DNA of 52,861 nucleotides from Paenibacillus ginsengihumi DSM 21568 (GTDB lineage: Bacteria; Bacillota; Bacilli; Paenibacillales; NBRC-103111): positions 1 to 52,861 of the forward strand of contig NZ_KB905581.1 in the NCBI RefSeq assembly GCF_000380965.1, read 5' to 3'. The position numbers and the translations under genes were made by a program. Position 1 is the first letter of the stretch. Each line of letters opens with the position of its first letter. The notes beneath the pieces are model-generated. The model was not told the origin of the DNA. It did no database searches and worked only from the letters and a program-made list of their open reading frames with translations. Shown in pieces: positions 24,378 to 34,200 of the stretch.

Positions 24378-26111
24378 ATGTGGACAATTATCGCGAAGTA
24401 TATTAGGCCCTACTGGAAAGCGGCCCTGCTCGCGCCGCTATTGATGATGGTCGAGGTGTACACCGATCTGCTGCAGCCGCAGCTGATGGCCAGCATCGTC
24501 GACCACGGCGTCCTGACGGGAGATATCGCCCATATCCAGAAGACCGGGGCGCTCATGCTCGGCGTCGCGCTGATCGGCCTCGCAGGCGGCGTCGGCTGCA
24601 CCGTCTTCTCCAGCATCGCGTCGCAACAGTTCGGAGCCGACGTCAGAAGCGACCTGTTCATGAAGGTGCAGGCTTCCTCGTTCCGCAACCTGGAGCGGTT
24701 TACGACCGGGTCGCTGATCACCCGCCTGACGAACGACGTAACCCAGGTGCAGATGTTCGTGCAGATGTTGCTGCGCATTCTGGTGCGGGCCCCGCTGCTG
24801 ACGGTCGGCAGCCTGATCATGGCCTTCACGATCAGCGTCAAGCTGGCGCTCATCCTCGTCATCGTGACACCCGTCCTATTCGGCGTGCTATTCGCCGTCA
24901 TCCGCCGCGGCTTCCCGCTCTTCTCCCAGGTTCAGCAGAAGCTGGACCGGCTCAACAACGTGCTGCAGGAGAACTTGTCGGGCATTCGCGTCGTCAAGGC
25001 GTTCGTCCGCGCCGATTACGAGAACAAGCGGTTCCGCGCCGCCAACGACGATTTTATGCATATCGCCGTCAAGGCCAACCTGGTGATGGCTACGATGATG
25101 CCGGTCATGTTCCTGCTGCTGAACGCCAGCATCGTCGCGGCGCTCTGGTTCGGCGGCAAGCTGTATTGGGGCGGCTCCTTGCAGGTCGGCGAATTGGTGG
25201 CCTTCACCAACTATGTGACGCAGATGCTGTTCTCTATGATGATGGTCGGCATGATGATGATGAACGTCTCCCGCGCCAAGGCTTCCGTGGGCCGGATTCA
25301 GGAGGTACTCGGCTCGCAATCGGAAATTCGCGATAAGGACGGAGCGAAGCCGCACACGATCCGCGCGGGCCGCATCGCGTTCGAGGACGTGTCCTTCGCC
25401 TACGATCCCGACGAGCCCGTGCTGCAGCACATAAGCTTCACGGCCGAGCCCGGCCAGACGGTAGCGATACTGGGAGCGACCGGCTCCGGCAAGTCCTCGC
25501 TCGTCAGCCTGATTCCGCGCCTGTATGACGTGGCCGCGGGGCGGGTGCTGATCGACGGCATCGATGTCCGGGACTTTCCGCAGCGCCATCTGCGCAGCCA
25601 GATCGGCATGGTGCTGCAGCAGGCGGTTCTGTTCAGCGGCACGATCCGCGACAATATCGCCTTCGGCCGGCCGGACGCTTCGCAGGAGGAGATCGAGGCG
25701 GCGGCCCGGGCGGCCCAGGCGCACGACTTCATCGCGGCGCTGGCGGACGGCTACGATACGGTGCTCGGCCAGCGCGGCGTGAACTTGTCCGGCGGGCAGA
25801 AGCAGCGCATCTCGATCGCCAGGGCGCTGCTAATTAAGCCGCGCATCCTGATTCTGGACGACAGCACGAGCGCCGTCGACCTCGGCACCGAATCGCGGAT
25901 TCAGGCCGCGCTGAAGGAGCTGATGCAAGGCAGCACGTGCCTGATTATCGCCCAGCGCATTTCTTCCGTGCTGGAAGCCGACCAGATTATCGTGCTGGAC
26001 GAAGGGCGCGTCGCGGCGGTCGGCACCCACCGGGAGCTGCTGGCAACCAGCGAGGTATATCAGGAGATTTACCGATCCCAGCTGAAAGAGGAGGATGCCG
26101 CCAGTGCGTGA
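24378..26111 (+). CDS. heterodimeric multidrug ABC exporter, subunit with degenerate site
   Basis: The 577-aa half-transporter has six membrane helices (about 15-315) and an ATPase domain with Walker A GATGSGKSS, Q-loop MVLQQAVLFSGTI, signature NLSGGQKQRISIARAL and Walker B LILDDSTSAVD. The catalytic glutamate after Walker B is Asp, as in the non-catalytic half of BmrC/BmrD- and LmrC/LmrD-type pairs. It overlaps the start of the second half-transporter gene. With its partner it should expel lipophilic drugs or peptides under MarR control. Confidence 0.93.
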   Translation: MWTIIAKYIRPYWKAALLAPLLMMVEVYTDLLQPQLMASIVDHGVLTGDIAHIQKTGALMLGVALIGLAGGVGCTVFSSIASQQFGADVRSDLFMKVQASSFRNLERFTTGSLITRLTNDVTQVQMFVQMLLRILVRAPLLTVGSLIMAFTISVKLALILVIVTPVLFGVLFAVIRRGFPLFSQVQQKLDRLNNVLQENLSGIRVVKAFVRADYENKRFRAANDDFMHIAVKANLVMATMMPVMFLLLNASIVAALWFGGKLYWGGSLQVGELVAFTNYVTQMLFSMMMVGMMMMNVSRAKASVGRIQEVLGSQSEIRDKDGAKPHTIRAGRIAFEDVSFAYDPDEPVLQHISFTAEPGQTVAILGATGSGKSSLVSLIPRLYDVAAGRVLIDGIDVRDFPQRHLRSQIGMVLQQAVLFSGTIRDNIAFGRPDASQEEIEAAARAAQAHDFIAALADGYDTVLGQRGVNLSGGQKQRISIARALLIKPRILILDDSTSAVDLGTESRIQAALKELMQGSTCLIIAQRISSVLEADQIIVLDEGRVAAVGTHRELLATSEVYQEIYRSQLKEEDAASA

Positions 26112-27954
26112 CCATCGGAATACTTCCGCGGCTTCCGCCGATCACCGGCCCCCTGTGATGGGCATGGGCGGGATGGGCGGCGGAGCGGCCCGCGGCATGG
26201 CTCCCAAAGCTCGTCCCAGGAATACGAAGGAGACGCTGATTCGGTTATGGGCTTATCTCAGCCGGCATCGCGGCAGTCTCTTTATCTTATTTTTGCTCAC
26301 TGCGCTCAGTTCAGCGATCGCGCTGGCCGGCCCGTATCTGATCGGCGTCGCCATCGACCGCTACATCATCCCCGGAGATTACGCCGGCCTGCTGCGGCTG
26401 TGCGCCGGGCTGCTCGCCATATATGTGCTGGGCACGGCTGCATCCTGGATTCAAGTCTACATGATGACGAAGGTTTCCCAGCGCACCGTCTGGGAGATGC
26501 GCAAGGATCTGTTTGCCCGGCTGCAGCAGCTGCCGCTCCGTTTCTTTGACAGCCGGGCGCACGGCGACTTGATGAGCCGCACGACGAATGACATCGAGAA
26601 CGTCTCGAACACGCTGAACCAGAGCGTGACCCAAGTGTTCTCCAGTCTGCTGAACGTCGCCGGGGCGCTTGTCATCATGCTCAGCCTGAACGTATGGCTG
26701 ACGCTGCTCAGCCTAGTGACCGTGCCGCTGATCATGCTCATCACCCGCAAGATGGCCGGCTTTACGCGCAAGCACTTCGCCGAACAGCAGCGGCAGCTCG
26801 GCGAGCTGAACGGCTTTATCGAGGAGACGGTAACCGGCCAGAAGGTCGTCATGACCTTTTGCCGGGAGGAGCAGGCGGTCGCCGATTTCAACGCCATCAA
26901 CGCCAGGCTCAGAAGCGTCGGCATTCGCGCGCAAATTTTTACCGGCTTGATGGGTCCCGTCATGAACGTCGTGAACAACTTGAGCTTTGCGATTATCGCC
27001 TGCGGCGGCGGCTGGCTGGCCTTCCTCGGCGTCACGAGCGTCGGCATCGTCGTCAGCTTCCTGAACTATTCCAGGCAGCTGGGCCGTCCGATCAACGAGC
27101 TGGCCAATCAGTTCAACATGATCCAGGCCGCCATCGCCGGAGCGGAGCGCGTATTCGAGATCATGGATGCGCCGACGGAGTTCGAGGAAGACAGCGGCCG
27201 CAGGCGGCTGGAATCGGTCCGCGGCGAGGTCGTCTTCAGCGGCGTCTCCTTCGGGTACAAGGACGACGTCTCCGTCCTTAAAGGCGTGACGCTGACCGCG
27301 AGACCCGGCGATACGATCGCTCTGGTCGGCCCGACCGGCGCAGGCAAGACGACGATCGTGAATCTGCTCACCCGCTTCTATGAAATTCGGGAGGGGACGG
27401 TGACCATCGACGGCCGCAGCATTCAGGAATACGACAAGAACAGCCTGCGACAGCAGCTCGGCATCGTCCTGCAGGATGCCTACCTGTTCTCGGATACCAT
27501 CCGCGAAAATATACGCTACGGCAAGCTGGACGCCACCGATCAGGAGGTGGAGGCGGCGGCCAGGCTGGCGAATGCCGACGGCTTCATCCGCAAGCTGCCG
27601 CACGGCTATGACACCGTGCTGACGGCTGAAGGCGGCAACTTAAGCCACGGGCAGCGCCAGCTGATCACGATTGCCCGGGCCATTCTCGCCGATCCGGCGA
27701 TTCTGATTCTCGACGAGGCGACCAGCAGCATCGATACCCGCACCGAGATGCATATCCAGGAAGCGATGAACCGGCTGATGCAGGGTCGCACCAGCTTCGT
27801 GATCGCTCACCGGCTCAGCACGATCCGGGAGGCCGATCAAATTCTCGTGATCCACGGCGGCCAAATTATCGAGCGGGGCACGCACGAAGAGCTGCTTGCC
27901 CATCGGGGCTTTTATTATGAGCTGTATACGAGCCAGTTCCAGAAGGTCGGATAG
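26104..27954 (+). CDS. heterodimeric multidrug ABC exporter, catalytic subunit
   Basis: The 616-aa partner has a Gly/Met-rich N-terminal extension (GMGGMGGGAARGM), six membrane helices and an ATPase domain with Walker A GPTGAGKTT, signature NLSHGQRQLITIARAI (LSHGQ, a usual variant) and canonical Walker B ILDEATSSID with catalytic Glu. I place the start at GTG 26104, 9 nt after GAGGAGG (26088-26094). ATG at 26095 abuts that sequence, so is less likely. Either start overlaps the end of the first gene, so the subunits are translationally coupled. Confidence 0.92.
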   Translation: MRDHRNTSAASADHRPPVMGMGGMGGGAARGMAPKARPRNTKETLIRLWAYLSRHRGSLFILFLLTALSSAIALAGPYLIGVAIDRYIIPGDYAGLLRLCAGLLAIYVLGTAASWIQVYMMTKVSQRTVWEMRKDLFARLQQLPLRFFDSRAHGDLMSRTTNDIENVSNTLNQSVTQVFSSLLNVAGALVIMLSLNVWLTLLSLVTVPLIMLITRKMAGFTRKHFAEQQRQLGELNGFIEETVTGQKVVMTFCREEQAVADFNAINARLRSVGIRAQIFTGLMGPVMNVVNNLSFAIIACGGGWLAFLGVTSVGIVVSFLNYSRQLGRPINELANQFNMIQAAIAGAERVFEIMDAPTEFEEDSGRRRLESVRGEVVFSGVSFGYKDDVSVLKGVTLTARPGDTIALVGPTGAGKTTIVNLLTRFYEIREGTVTIDGRSIQEYDKNSLRQQLGIVLQDAYLFSDTIRENIRYGKLDATDQEVEAAARLANADGFIRKLPHGYDTVLTAEGGNLSHGQRQLITIARAILADPAILILDEATSSIDTRTEMHIQEAMNRLMQGRTSFVIAHRLSTIREADQILVIHGGQIIERGTHEELLAHRGFYYELYTSQFQKVG

Positions 27955-27986
27955 GACTTGCGCGCAGAACAGCACGCACATGAATA

Positions 27987-28027
27987 AGGTTAGCCGGCGC
28001 ACTGAACGCAGGCTAACCTCTTTTTTT
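27987..28027 (+). terminator. terminator of the MarR-ABC exporter operon
   Basis: AGGTTAGCC (27987-27995) pairs with GGCTAACCT (28011-28019), followed by CTTTTTTT. Confidence 0.85.
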
Positions 28028-28041
28028 GCGCGGCTGCGACA

Positions 28042-29544
28042 TTAATCATGCAAAGTCAATTTTCCTTGATTCAGCTGTTCGATCTGCTCCCCGGACAAAT
28101 GCTCGATTTTATTGGCGCCTTTCACGCCGCTTAATATGATGCCGTACTTCTCGGCAATGTAGCTGTGCATCTCTTTCATGTCCTGCTCGGTCAGCTCCGC
28201 CAGGCCCGGCTCCCCTTTCAGCCTGCCCAGCATAATCCCGATCACTTCCGCAGCGAGCGCGGTGTTGGGCTGAATGCGGGCGCTGCCGTAGGCGACGGCT
28301 GACGCTCCGACATTTTTGCCGGCAACGATCGCGTTCGCATAGCCTTTGGGAATGAAGGACCTTAGCGGCATCCCGTACTTGTCCGGGTCCCCGACCTGCA
28401 GCCCCCAGTTGTGGCTCATCGTTCCTTGCAGGTCGATCGGATACCCGGCAATGCTCACATTATCCCAGAACATCGTGCCGCTCATCAGATCCGCCGCCTG
28501 CAGCACATATTCCGTCTCGTAGCGGTCGAAATCGCGGATGTACAAGTAATTGGGGAAGCCGTTCAATTCCGCTTCCTCCCAGCCGGGCAGCTCCTGGCGC
28601 AGGTGAGGCAGCACCTTTTCCGTCTCGGCCTTGCCTAATGCAAGGGCTCTCTCAACGCTTTCCGGGCTCGACGGGTCCACATTGTACACCAGAAGAGCGT
28701 TGATCAGCACCTCGCCGTCCCGCAGATGGATCGCGTTAAGACCTCGCAAAAAGACCTCTTTGCTGCTGGGCGTATATCTTGCGCCGACATGGCCGAACCC
28801 CCACGTAAACTTATCGGTCACCGTCGACTGCGTCCCATATTTCTCTTCCGCCTCCTGCTTGCTCAGCCGGTTGAATTCTCGGCGAAACTTGTCCCAATCG
28901 ACATGGCGGAATTTCATCATCATCGAGGCCGCCATATAATCCTTCTCGCCGCCGAACACCGTTTCGATGCCGGGAATCCGCTTCAGCGCCAGCTTTCCGG
29001 AAAGCGCGCCGAAATCCGTATTTTCCACCCAATACTTCGCCTGCAGCGTCTTCTCTTTCCCCGCCGCATCGCGATAGGTGATCGATTCGATCCGCTGCCT
29101 GGAGCTGCCTTCCTCCGGGGCCAGCTTGATTCCTACGATGGTGATGCCGGATTCCAGCGGAATATCCTCGATCAATGAATGGAAATATTGCGCGAACTCG
29201 CCGGACAGGCGGATGTCCCCTCGCTTATAACGGTCGAACAGCTCCTTGACTCTGCCCTGGAGCAGCGATTGCCGGCTATCGTCCTCCGGCTCGTCCAAAA
29301 AATGCATTTCCCCCTGAACAAGCTGCCCGCCCGGCTGGTTCCTCGGATCAAGAATAACGACCGACAGCCCTTCATCCTTCGCCGCCCGGGCCAAATACAT
29401 GCCTTCGATTTCCGAGCCGATCACCGCGACGTCGGGAAACGAGTCATTTCCCCGGCCCCGATCATCCGAGCCCGCCTCACAGCCAGCCAGGAAAATAAGC
29501 AGCGCGATCATCAAACCTGCCACAACACGATATTTCGGTTTCAT
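28042..29544 (-). CDS. FAD-dependent oxidoreductase lipoprotein
   Basis: The 500-aa protein has a lipoprotein signal (MIALLIFLAGC, Cys at residue 22) and an FAD-dependent oxidoreductase fold of the PF12831 type: a dinucleotide-binding start (VAVIGSEIEGMYLARAAKDEG), NQPGGQLVQGEMHFLDEP, VENTDFGAL, and a C-terminal IVAGKNVGASAVAYGSARIQP that closes the FAD site. Here the usual GxGxxG reads GSEIEG. Related proteins are often annotated as xanthan lyase-associated or thiazole-like oxidoreductases. Substrate is unknown. It would be anchored outside the membrane with an FAD domain, which is unusual and would require export of a folded or self-assembling flavoprotein. Confidence 0.8.
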   Translation of the reverse strand: MKPKYRVVAGLMIALLIFLAGCEAGSDDRGRGNDSFPDVAVIGSEIEGMYLARAAKDEGLSVVILDPRNQPGGQLVQGEMHFLDEPEDDSRQSLLQGRVKELFDRYKRGDIRLSGEFAQYFHSLIEDIPLESGITIVGIKLAPEEGSSRQRIESITYRDAAGKEKTLQAKYWVENTDFGALSGKLALKRIPGIETVFGGEKDYMAASMMMKFRHVDWDKFRREFNRLSKQEAEEKYGTQSTVTDKFTWGFGHVGARYTPSSKEVFLRGLNAIHLRDGEVLINALLVYNVDPSSPESVERALALGKAETEKVLPHLRQELPGWEEAELNGFPNYLYIRDFDRYETEYVLQAADLMSGTMFWDNVSIAGYPIDLQGTMSHNWGLQVGDPDKYGMPLRSFIPKGYANAIVAGKNVGASAVAYGSARIQPNTALAAEVIGIMLGRLKGEPGLAELTEQDMKEMHSYIAEKYGIILSGVKGANKIEHLSGEQIEQLNQGKLTLHD

Positions 29545-29756
29545 CTGTTCCCCCTGATCATGGTCATCGCCTTTTTTTCTAATCCATGCCTTGCCTTTCC
29601 CAAAGATTTATACGGACGGTTGTTTCAAAAGGTTGCATGGATGTCGGACGGCGCCCCCCTGCAGCCGGCACATCGTCATGCGCCGCGAATGCCCGGGCCT
29701 TGCGTTTCGTTCCGAATTGTGATACAGTTCAGATAAGTCGAGAACTTGAAACCTGA
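29545..29756. other. intergenic, nothing recognised
   Basis: The gap between the FAD lipoprotein and the cold-shock leader holds no believable gene. The csp promoter probably lies near 29715-29750 (TTGTGA and TTGAAA are present), but I cannot place a convincing -10 box. Confidence 0.4.
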
Positions 29757-29821
29757 TTCACATATTGTAAAGGGTTATCATTTTAGCGATGGAGCCTTTT
29801 GCAATATGTGAATTTTTTATT
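29757..29821 (+). promoter_or_regulatory. long hairpin with T-run in the cold-shock gene leader
   Basis: TTCACATATTGTAAAGG (29757-29773) pairs with CCTTTTGCAATATGTGAA (29795-29812) with one or two mismatches or bulges, and TTTTTTATTTTC follows. The hairpin lies about 65 nt upstream of the csp start codon. Structurally it is a terminator; in position it could be an attenuator or a temperature-responsive leader. Confidence 0.6.
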
Positions 29822-29877
29822 TTCTTGAAGAAAGAATTAAAAAAGAGCATGTTAAAAAACAATTTGGAGGTTATCCC

Positions 29878-30078
29878 ATGCAAACAGGTACAGTAAAATG
29901 GTTCAACGCAGAGAAAGGCTACGGCTTCATCGAGGTGGAAGGCGGCAACGACGTATTCGTGCATTTCAGCGCGATCACAGGCGACGGCTTCAAAACGCTG
30001 GACGAAGGCCAGCGCGTTGAATTCAACGTGGTGCAAGGCAACCGCGGACCGCAAGCCGAGAACGTCGTCAAGCTGTAA
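29878..30078 (+). CDS. cold-shock protein, CspA/CspB family
   Basis: The 66-aa protein is a single OB-fold nucleic-acid chaperone. It contains the RNP1 motif KGYGFIEV (residues 13-20) and RNP2 motif DVFVHFSAI (24-32), and ends with the [14 protein letters not shown] tail. Length is exactly that of B. subtilis Csp proteins. It binds single-stranded RNA and helps translation at low temperature. GGAGG lies 9 nt before the ATG. The leader holds an unusual long hairpin (29757-29812), and a terminator follows. Confidence 0.97.
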   Translation: MQTGTVKWFNAEKGYGFIEVEGGNDVFVHFSAITGDGFKTLDEGQRVEFNVVQGNRGPQAENVVKL

Positions 30079-30099
30079 GACCACATCGCCAGACGGCCA

Positions 30100-30135
30100 A
30101 GCCGCCCCAACTTCGGTTGAGGCGGCTGTTTTATT
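30100..30135 (+). terminator. terminator of the cold-shock gene
   Basis: AGCCGCC (30100-30106) and GGCGGCT (30121-30127), with an inner CAA/TTG pairing around CTTCGG, are followed by GTTTTATT. Confidence 0.85.
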
Positions 30136-30300
30136 GCCCGAAATTCGGCATTCAGACCGCTTTGCGCGTCAGACTATCGCCCACGAATGCACACACTTAC
30201 TTTTTGGTAGCTTATATTATATAATCATTTTGACAGCCAAGCGCTTACTTAAGAGACGAGCACCGAACCTCAATTTTAGAACAGAAAGGATAGGATTCGC

Positions 30301-30969
30301 GTGGACAATACAAAGGAACAAGTGCTGCAGGCTTACCGTTTCAGACATGCATGCAAGGAGTTCGATCCCGACCGGAAAATCAGCGAGGCCGATTTCGCCT
30401 ATATTTTGGAGACCGGACGGTTGTCGCCCAGCTCCTTCGGCTTCGAGCCGTGGCAATTCGTCGTCCTGCAAAATGCCGACATGCGCGCCAAGTTGCTCCC
30501 CGTGACCTGGGGCGCGCAAAAAACGTTGCCGACCGCCAGCCACTTCCTGCTCATCCTGTCGCGCCGGCCCAGCGAGCTGATGCCCGATTCCGAGTATATC
30601 GCGAGCATCTCCGCGCAGGTTCAGGAGCTTCCTCAGGAGGTCGCTGCCAAGAAAAAGGAGATGTATCACCGCTTTCTGGAATCGGATTTCGCGCTGCTCG
30701 GCAACGACCGGGCGATGTTCGAATGGGGATGCCGGCAAGCTTATATCGCCCTCGGCAATATGATGACCTCCGCCGCCATGATCGGCATCGATTCCTGCCC
30801 TATCGAGGGCTTCGACAAGGAACAGGTCGAGCGCATCCTGGAGGAAGAAGGCATTCTGGACCGCTCGCGCCTCGGCGTGGCCTGCATGGCCGCCTTCGGC
30901 TACCGCGTCCGCGAGCCGCGCGCCAAGACGAGACGGCCTGTGGAGCAGGTCGTGACGTGGGTGAACTGA
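30301..30969 (+). CDS. nitroreductase-family NAD(P)H oxidoreductase
   Basis: The 222-aa flavoprotein belongs to the NfsB/YfkO branch of the nitroreductase fold, which uses FMN to reduce quinones and nitro compounds. Visible are RHACKEFDPDRKI (FMN phosphate contacts, residues 15-27), RLSPSSFGFEPWQFVVLQ, and IALGNMMTSAAMIGIDSCPIEGF near 140-165. GTG at 30301 is the start, with AAAGGATAGG upstream. The upstream region holds a TATTATATAATC box and a TACTTTTTGGTA motif resembling HxlR/YodB-type sites, so induction by electrophiles is possible. The gene stands alone. Confidence 0.93.
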   Translation: MDNTKEQVLQAYRFRHACKEFDPDRKISEADFAYILETGRLSPSSFGFEPWQFVVLQNADMRAKLLPVTWGAQKTLPTASHFLLILSRRPSELMPDSEYIASISAQVQELPQEVAAKKKEMYHRFLESDFALLGNDRAMFEWGCRQAYIALGNMMTSAAMIGIDSCPIEGFDKEQVERILEEEGILDRSRLGVACMAAFGYRVREPRAKTRRPVEQVVTWVN

Positions 30970-31128
30970 CTTCGGCCAGCGCCTTCATCAGCGATGCGGC
31001 CGCCCCCGCGCACGCTGCCCATCATACAGGCCAGCTCCTCGTGCGATCAAAAAGAGACGTTATCCGCTTGCCTGCCGTCGTCATGCGATGTTTGCTGGCG
31101 GCTTCGCTTTAAGGATTCCAACGCCCGC

Positions 31129-31156
31129 CCGGCTGCTCTGCAGCCGGCTTTTCTTT
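31129..31156 (+). terminator. terminator downstream of the nitroreductase gene
   Basis: CCGGCTGC (31129-31136) and GCAGCCGG (31140-31147) flank a 3-nt loop and are followed by CTTTTCTTT. It lies 160 bp past the nitroreductase stop; between them no gene is visible. Confidence 0.7.
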
Positions 31157-31247
31157 GTTCCGAGGTTCGACAAGACAAAAGATTGCAATTTTGAGCGATA
31201 ATTAGCCGGATTGTGTAAAGATTTCGACGCCATGCTTATGATACAAT

Positions 31248-31261
31248 TGTAAACGCTGTCA
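31248..31261. promoter_or_regulatory. cre site (CcpA) before the PL11 lyase gene
   Basis: TGTAAACGCTGTCA matches the B. subtilis cre consensus TGWAANCGNTNWCA at every position. It lies 25 bp before the start codon, just downstream of a TATGATACAAT -10-like region, where CcpA binding would block transcription when preferred sugars are present. Confidence 0.6.
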
Positions 31262-31285
31262 TTCCATAATAAGGAGGAAGACGAT

Positions 31286-34200
31286 ATGCAACGCTGCAAG
31301 CGCATCCTGTCTGCCGTCCTGACGGCCGCCATGGCCCTCTCTCTGATGGGCGGAGCTGGCGGCTGGACGAACGGACAAGCCGCCGCCGAGGAAGCCGCCG
31401 GTGCGGCGTCCGGCGGCAAATTCGACTTCGGCTCCGAGACGAGCCCCGTCGCCCCGGGCTATACTCGGGTCGCCCACACGACGATTTACGACCAGACGCT
31501 GGGCTACGGCTTGAACAAAACCGTCAATCAGCGGGACCGGGGAACATCCGACCCGCTGCTGCGGGATTTTGTGCTCGCCTCAGACTACGCTTTTATGGTG
31601 GACTTGCCGAATGGCGAGTATGAGGTCACGATCATCGCCGGCGATGCCATCGCCTCCAACCGGACGGAAGTCGCGATTGAAGGCGTCTCCTACGGCACGA
31701 TGTCCTCCTCCAGCGGACAATACGCCGAGCTGAAGCAGAGAGTCGTTGTGAACGACGGCCAGATGACCTTCCGATTCGGCCGGGACGGGCGCGTGAACGC
31801 CATCGAGCTGGCGCCGACGACCGCCCCGAACGGGCTAACGGTCGCGGAGGCGACCTATGCCGCAAGCTCGTCTGTCCGCCTCGTCTGGGATGCGGTATAC
31901 GGAGCGACGGGCTACAACCTGTACCGCGCGGCGGAGGAGGATGACGACTTTACCATGCTCGGCGCGACCCCGCATCCGTCCTTCACCGATCGAACGGTGC
32001 AGCTCGGCACCACGTACCGGTACCGGGCCACCGCGCTGATGGACCGCGGCATCGAGTCCGTCCCGGGCGCCGTCCTCGAGGTCACGGTCGCGGATCGCTC
32101 TGTTCCGCCCCCGGAAGCGCCTGACGGGCTCGCTGTCGAAAGCGCGGCCAAGAGGCAGCTGGCGATTCGCTGGAATGCCTCGGATCGGGCTCTGTTCTAC
32201 AATATCTACCGTTCCCAGGCTGAGGATGGCCCTTTCCGCCTGGTCGGCACCTCTGCCGAGCCGAGCTTTGTCGACGATCACGTGTTCACGACCGTGCCTT
32301 ACTATTACGAGGTCGCCGCTGTCAATGAGGGCGGCTTGTCCAAGCGGTCCGCAGTGCTGTCTGTGCCGGCCATGACGGTGCTCACCCGCCAGGCGGAAAC
32401 GCTGGACCGCAGCCCGGTCGCCGTCCGGACCGAAGCAGGCGTGTATACGGGCTGGCGGCTCTTCGCCACCGACCCGGACGATATCGCTTTCAATCTGTAT
32501 CGGGACGGCCTTAAGGTCAACGAAGCCCCGATCACGGGCAGCACCAACTATTTGGACCCCGGCGGCAGTCCGGGCTCGGTGTACGAGGTTCGCGCCGTCC
32601 GAAATGGCGTCGAAGAGCGGCAAGGCGAAACCTTCGGCGTATGGAACGAGAACTACCTTGACGTTCCGCTGCAAAAGCCAGACGGCGGAGTTACCCCGAG
32701 CGGAGAAGCTTATACGTATCACGCCAACGATGCCAGCGTCGGGGATCTGGACGGCGACGGAACGTACGAGCTGATCGTCAAGTGGGACCCCTCGAACTCC
32801 AAGGACAATTCGCAATCCGGCTATACCGGCAATGTGTATATCGACGCCTACAAGCTGGACGGCACGCTTCTGTGGCGCATCGACCTCGGGCGGAATATCC
32901 GGGCCGGCGCCCATTATACGCAGTTTATGGTCTATGATCTGGACGGCGACGGCAAGGCGGAAGTCGCCTTCAAGACGGCGGACGGCACGATTGACGGAAC
33001 TGGCCAAGTTATCGGCGATCCGAATGCGGATTACCGGAATGCCAGCGGATATATTTTGAGCGGACCGGAATACCTTACCATTTTCGACGGGGTAACAGGA
33101 GGAGCGCTGCACACCGAGAATTACGATCCGCCGCGCGGCAGCGTCTCCAGCTGGGGCGACAGCTACGGCAATCGGGTCGACCGTTTCCTGGCGGCTATCG
33201 CCTATCTGGACGGAGAACGGCCGAGTCTGGTCATGGCCCGGGGCTATTATACGCGAACCGTGCTGGTCGCTTACAATTGGCGGGACGGCCAGCTGACGAA
33301 GCTGTGGAAATTCGATACGAACGATCCGGGCCATGAGCAATATACAGGGCAAGGCAATCATAATTTGTCGGTGGCGGACGTCGACGGCGACGGCAAGGAT
33401 GAGATTGTGTACGGGGCGATGGCGATCGACGACGACGGCTCCGTCCTGTATTCGACCGGGCTTGGCCATGGGGACGCCATGCATGTGGGCGACCTTGACC
33501 CGACCCGGCCAGGTCTGGAAGTGTTTGCCGTGCACGAGCATTATCCGAATCCGGCCGGCATTGAATTCCGCGACGCCGGGACCGGCGAGCTGATCTGGGG
33601 CATCCCGACCAACTACGATGTCGGGCGGGGCATGTCCGCCGATATCGATCCCCGTTACCCCGGCGAAGAGGTGTGGGCCAGCGGGGAAGTCGGCGGCGTC
33701 TACTCGGCGAAAGGCGAGAAGATCAGCAGCACCCGGCCGTCGATCAACTTCGGCATCTGGTGGGACGGCGATCTGCTGCGCGAGCTGCTCGATCATCAGT
33801 GGAATGGCTCGGTCGGCGTTGGCAAGATCGACAAGTGGGACTATATAAACGGACGCTCGGTCAACCTGTTGACGGCCAGCGGCACTTATTCCAACAATAC
33901 GACGAAAGGCAATCCTTCCCTGCAGGCCGATCTGTTCGGCGACTGGAGGGAGGAGGCCGTATGGCGGAGCGAGGACAGCAGCGCCCTGCGCATTTACACG
34001 ACGACGGATGTGACGGAGCACCGGATATATACGCTGATGGACGACCCCGTCTATCGCCTCGCTGTCGCCTGGCAAAATACCGGGTATAACCAGCCGCCTC
34101 ACCCGGGCTTCTATCTGGGCGAAGGCATGGCCAAGCCGCCGATGCCGCAGCTGCGCCGGATTCCGGTACCGGTCTCGTCCATCCGGATCGAGCCCGCTTC

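Noticed and set aside
28042-29544. Tat signal on the FAD lipoprotein
   Set aside because: The N-terminus has KPKYR but no twin arginine; it reads as a Sec lipoprotein signal.
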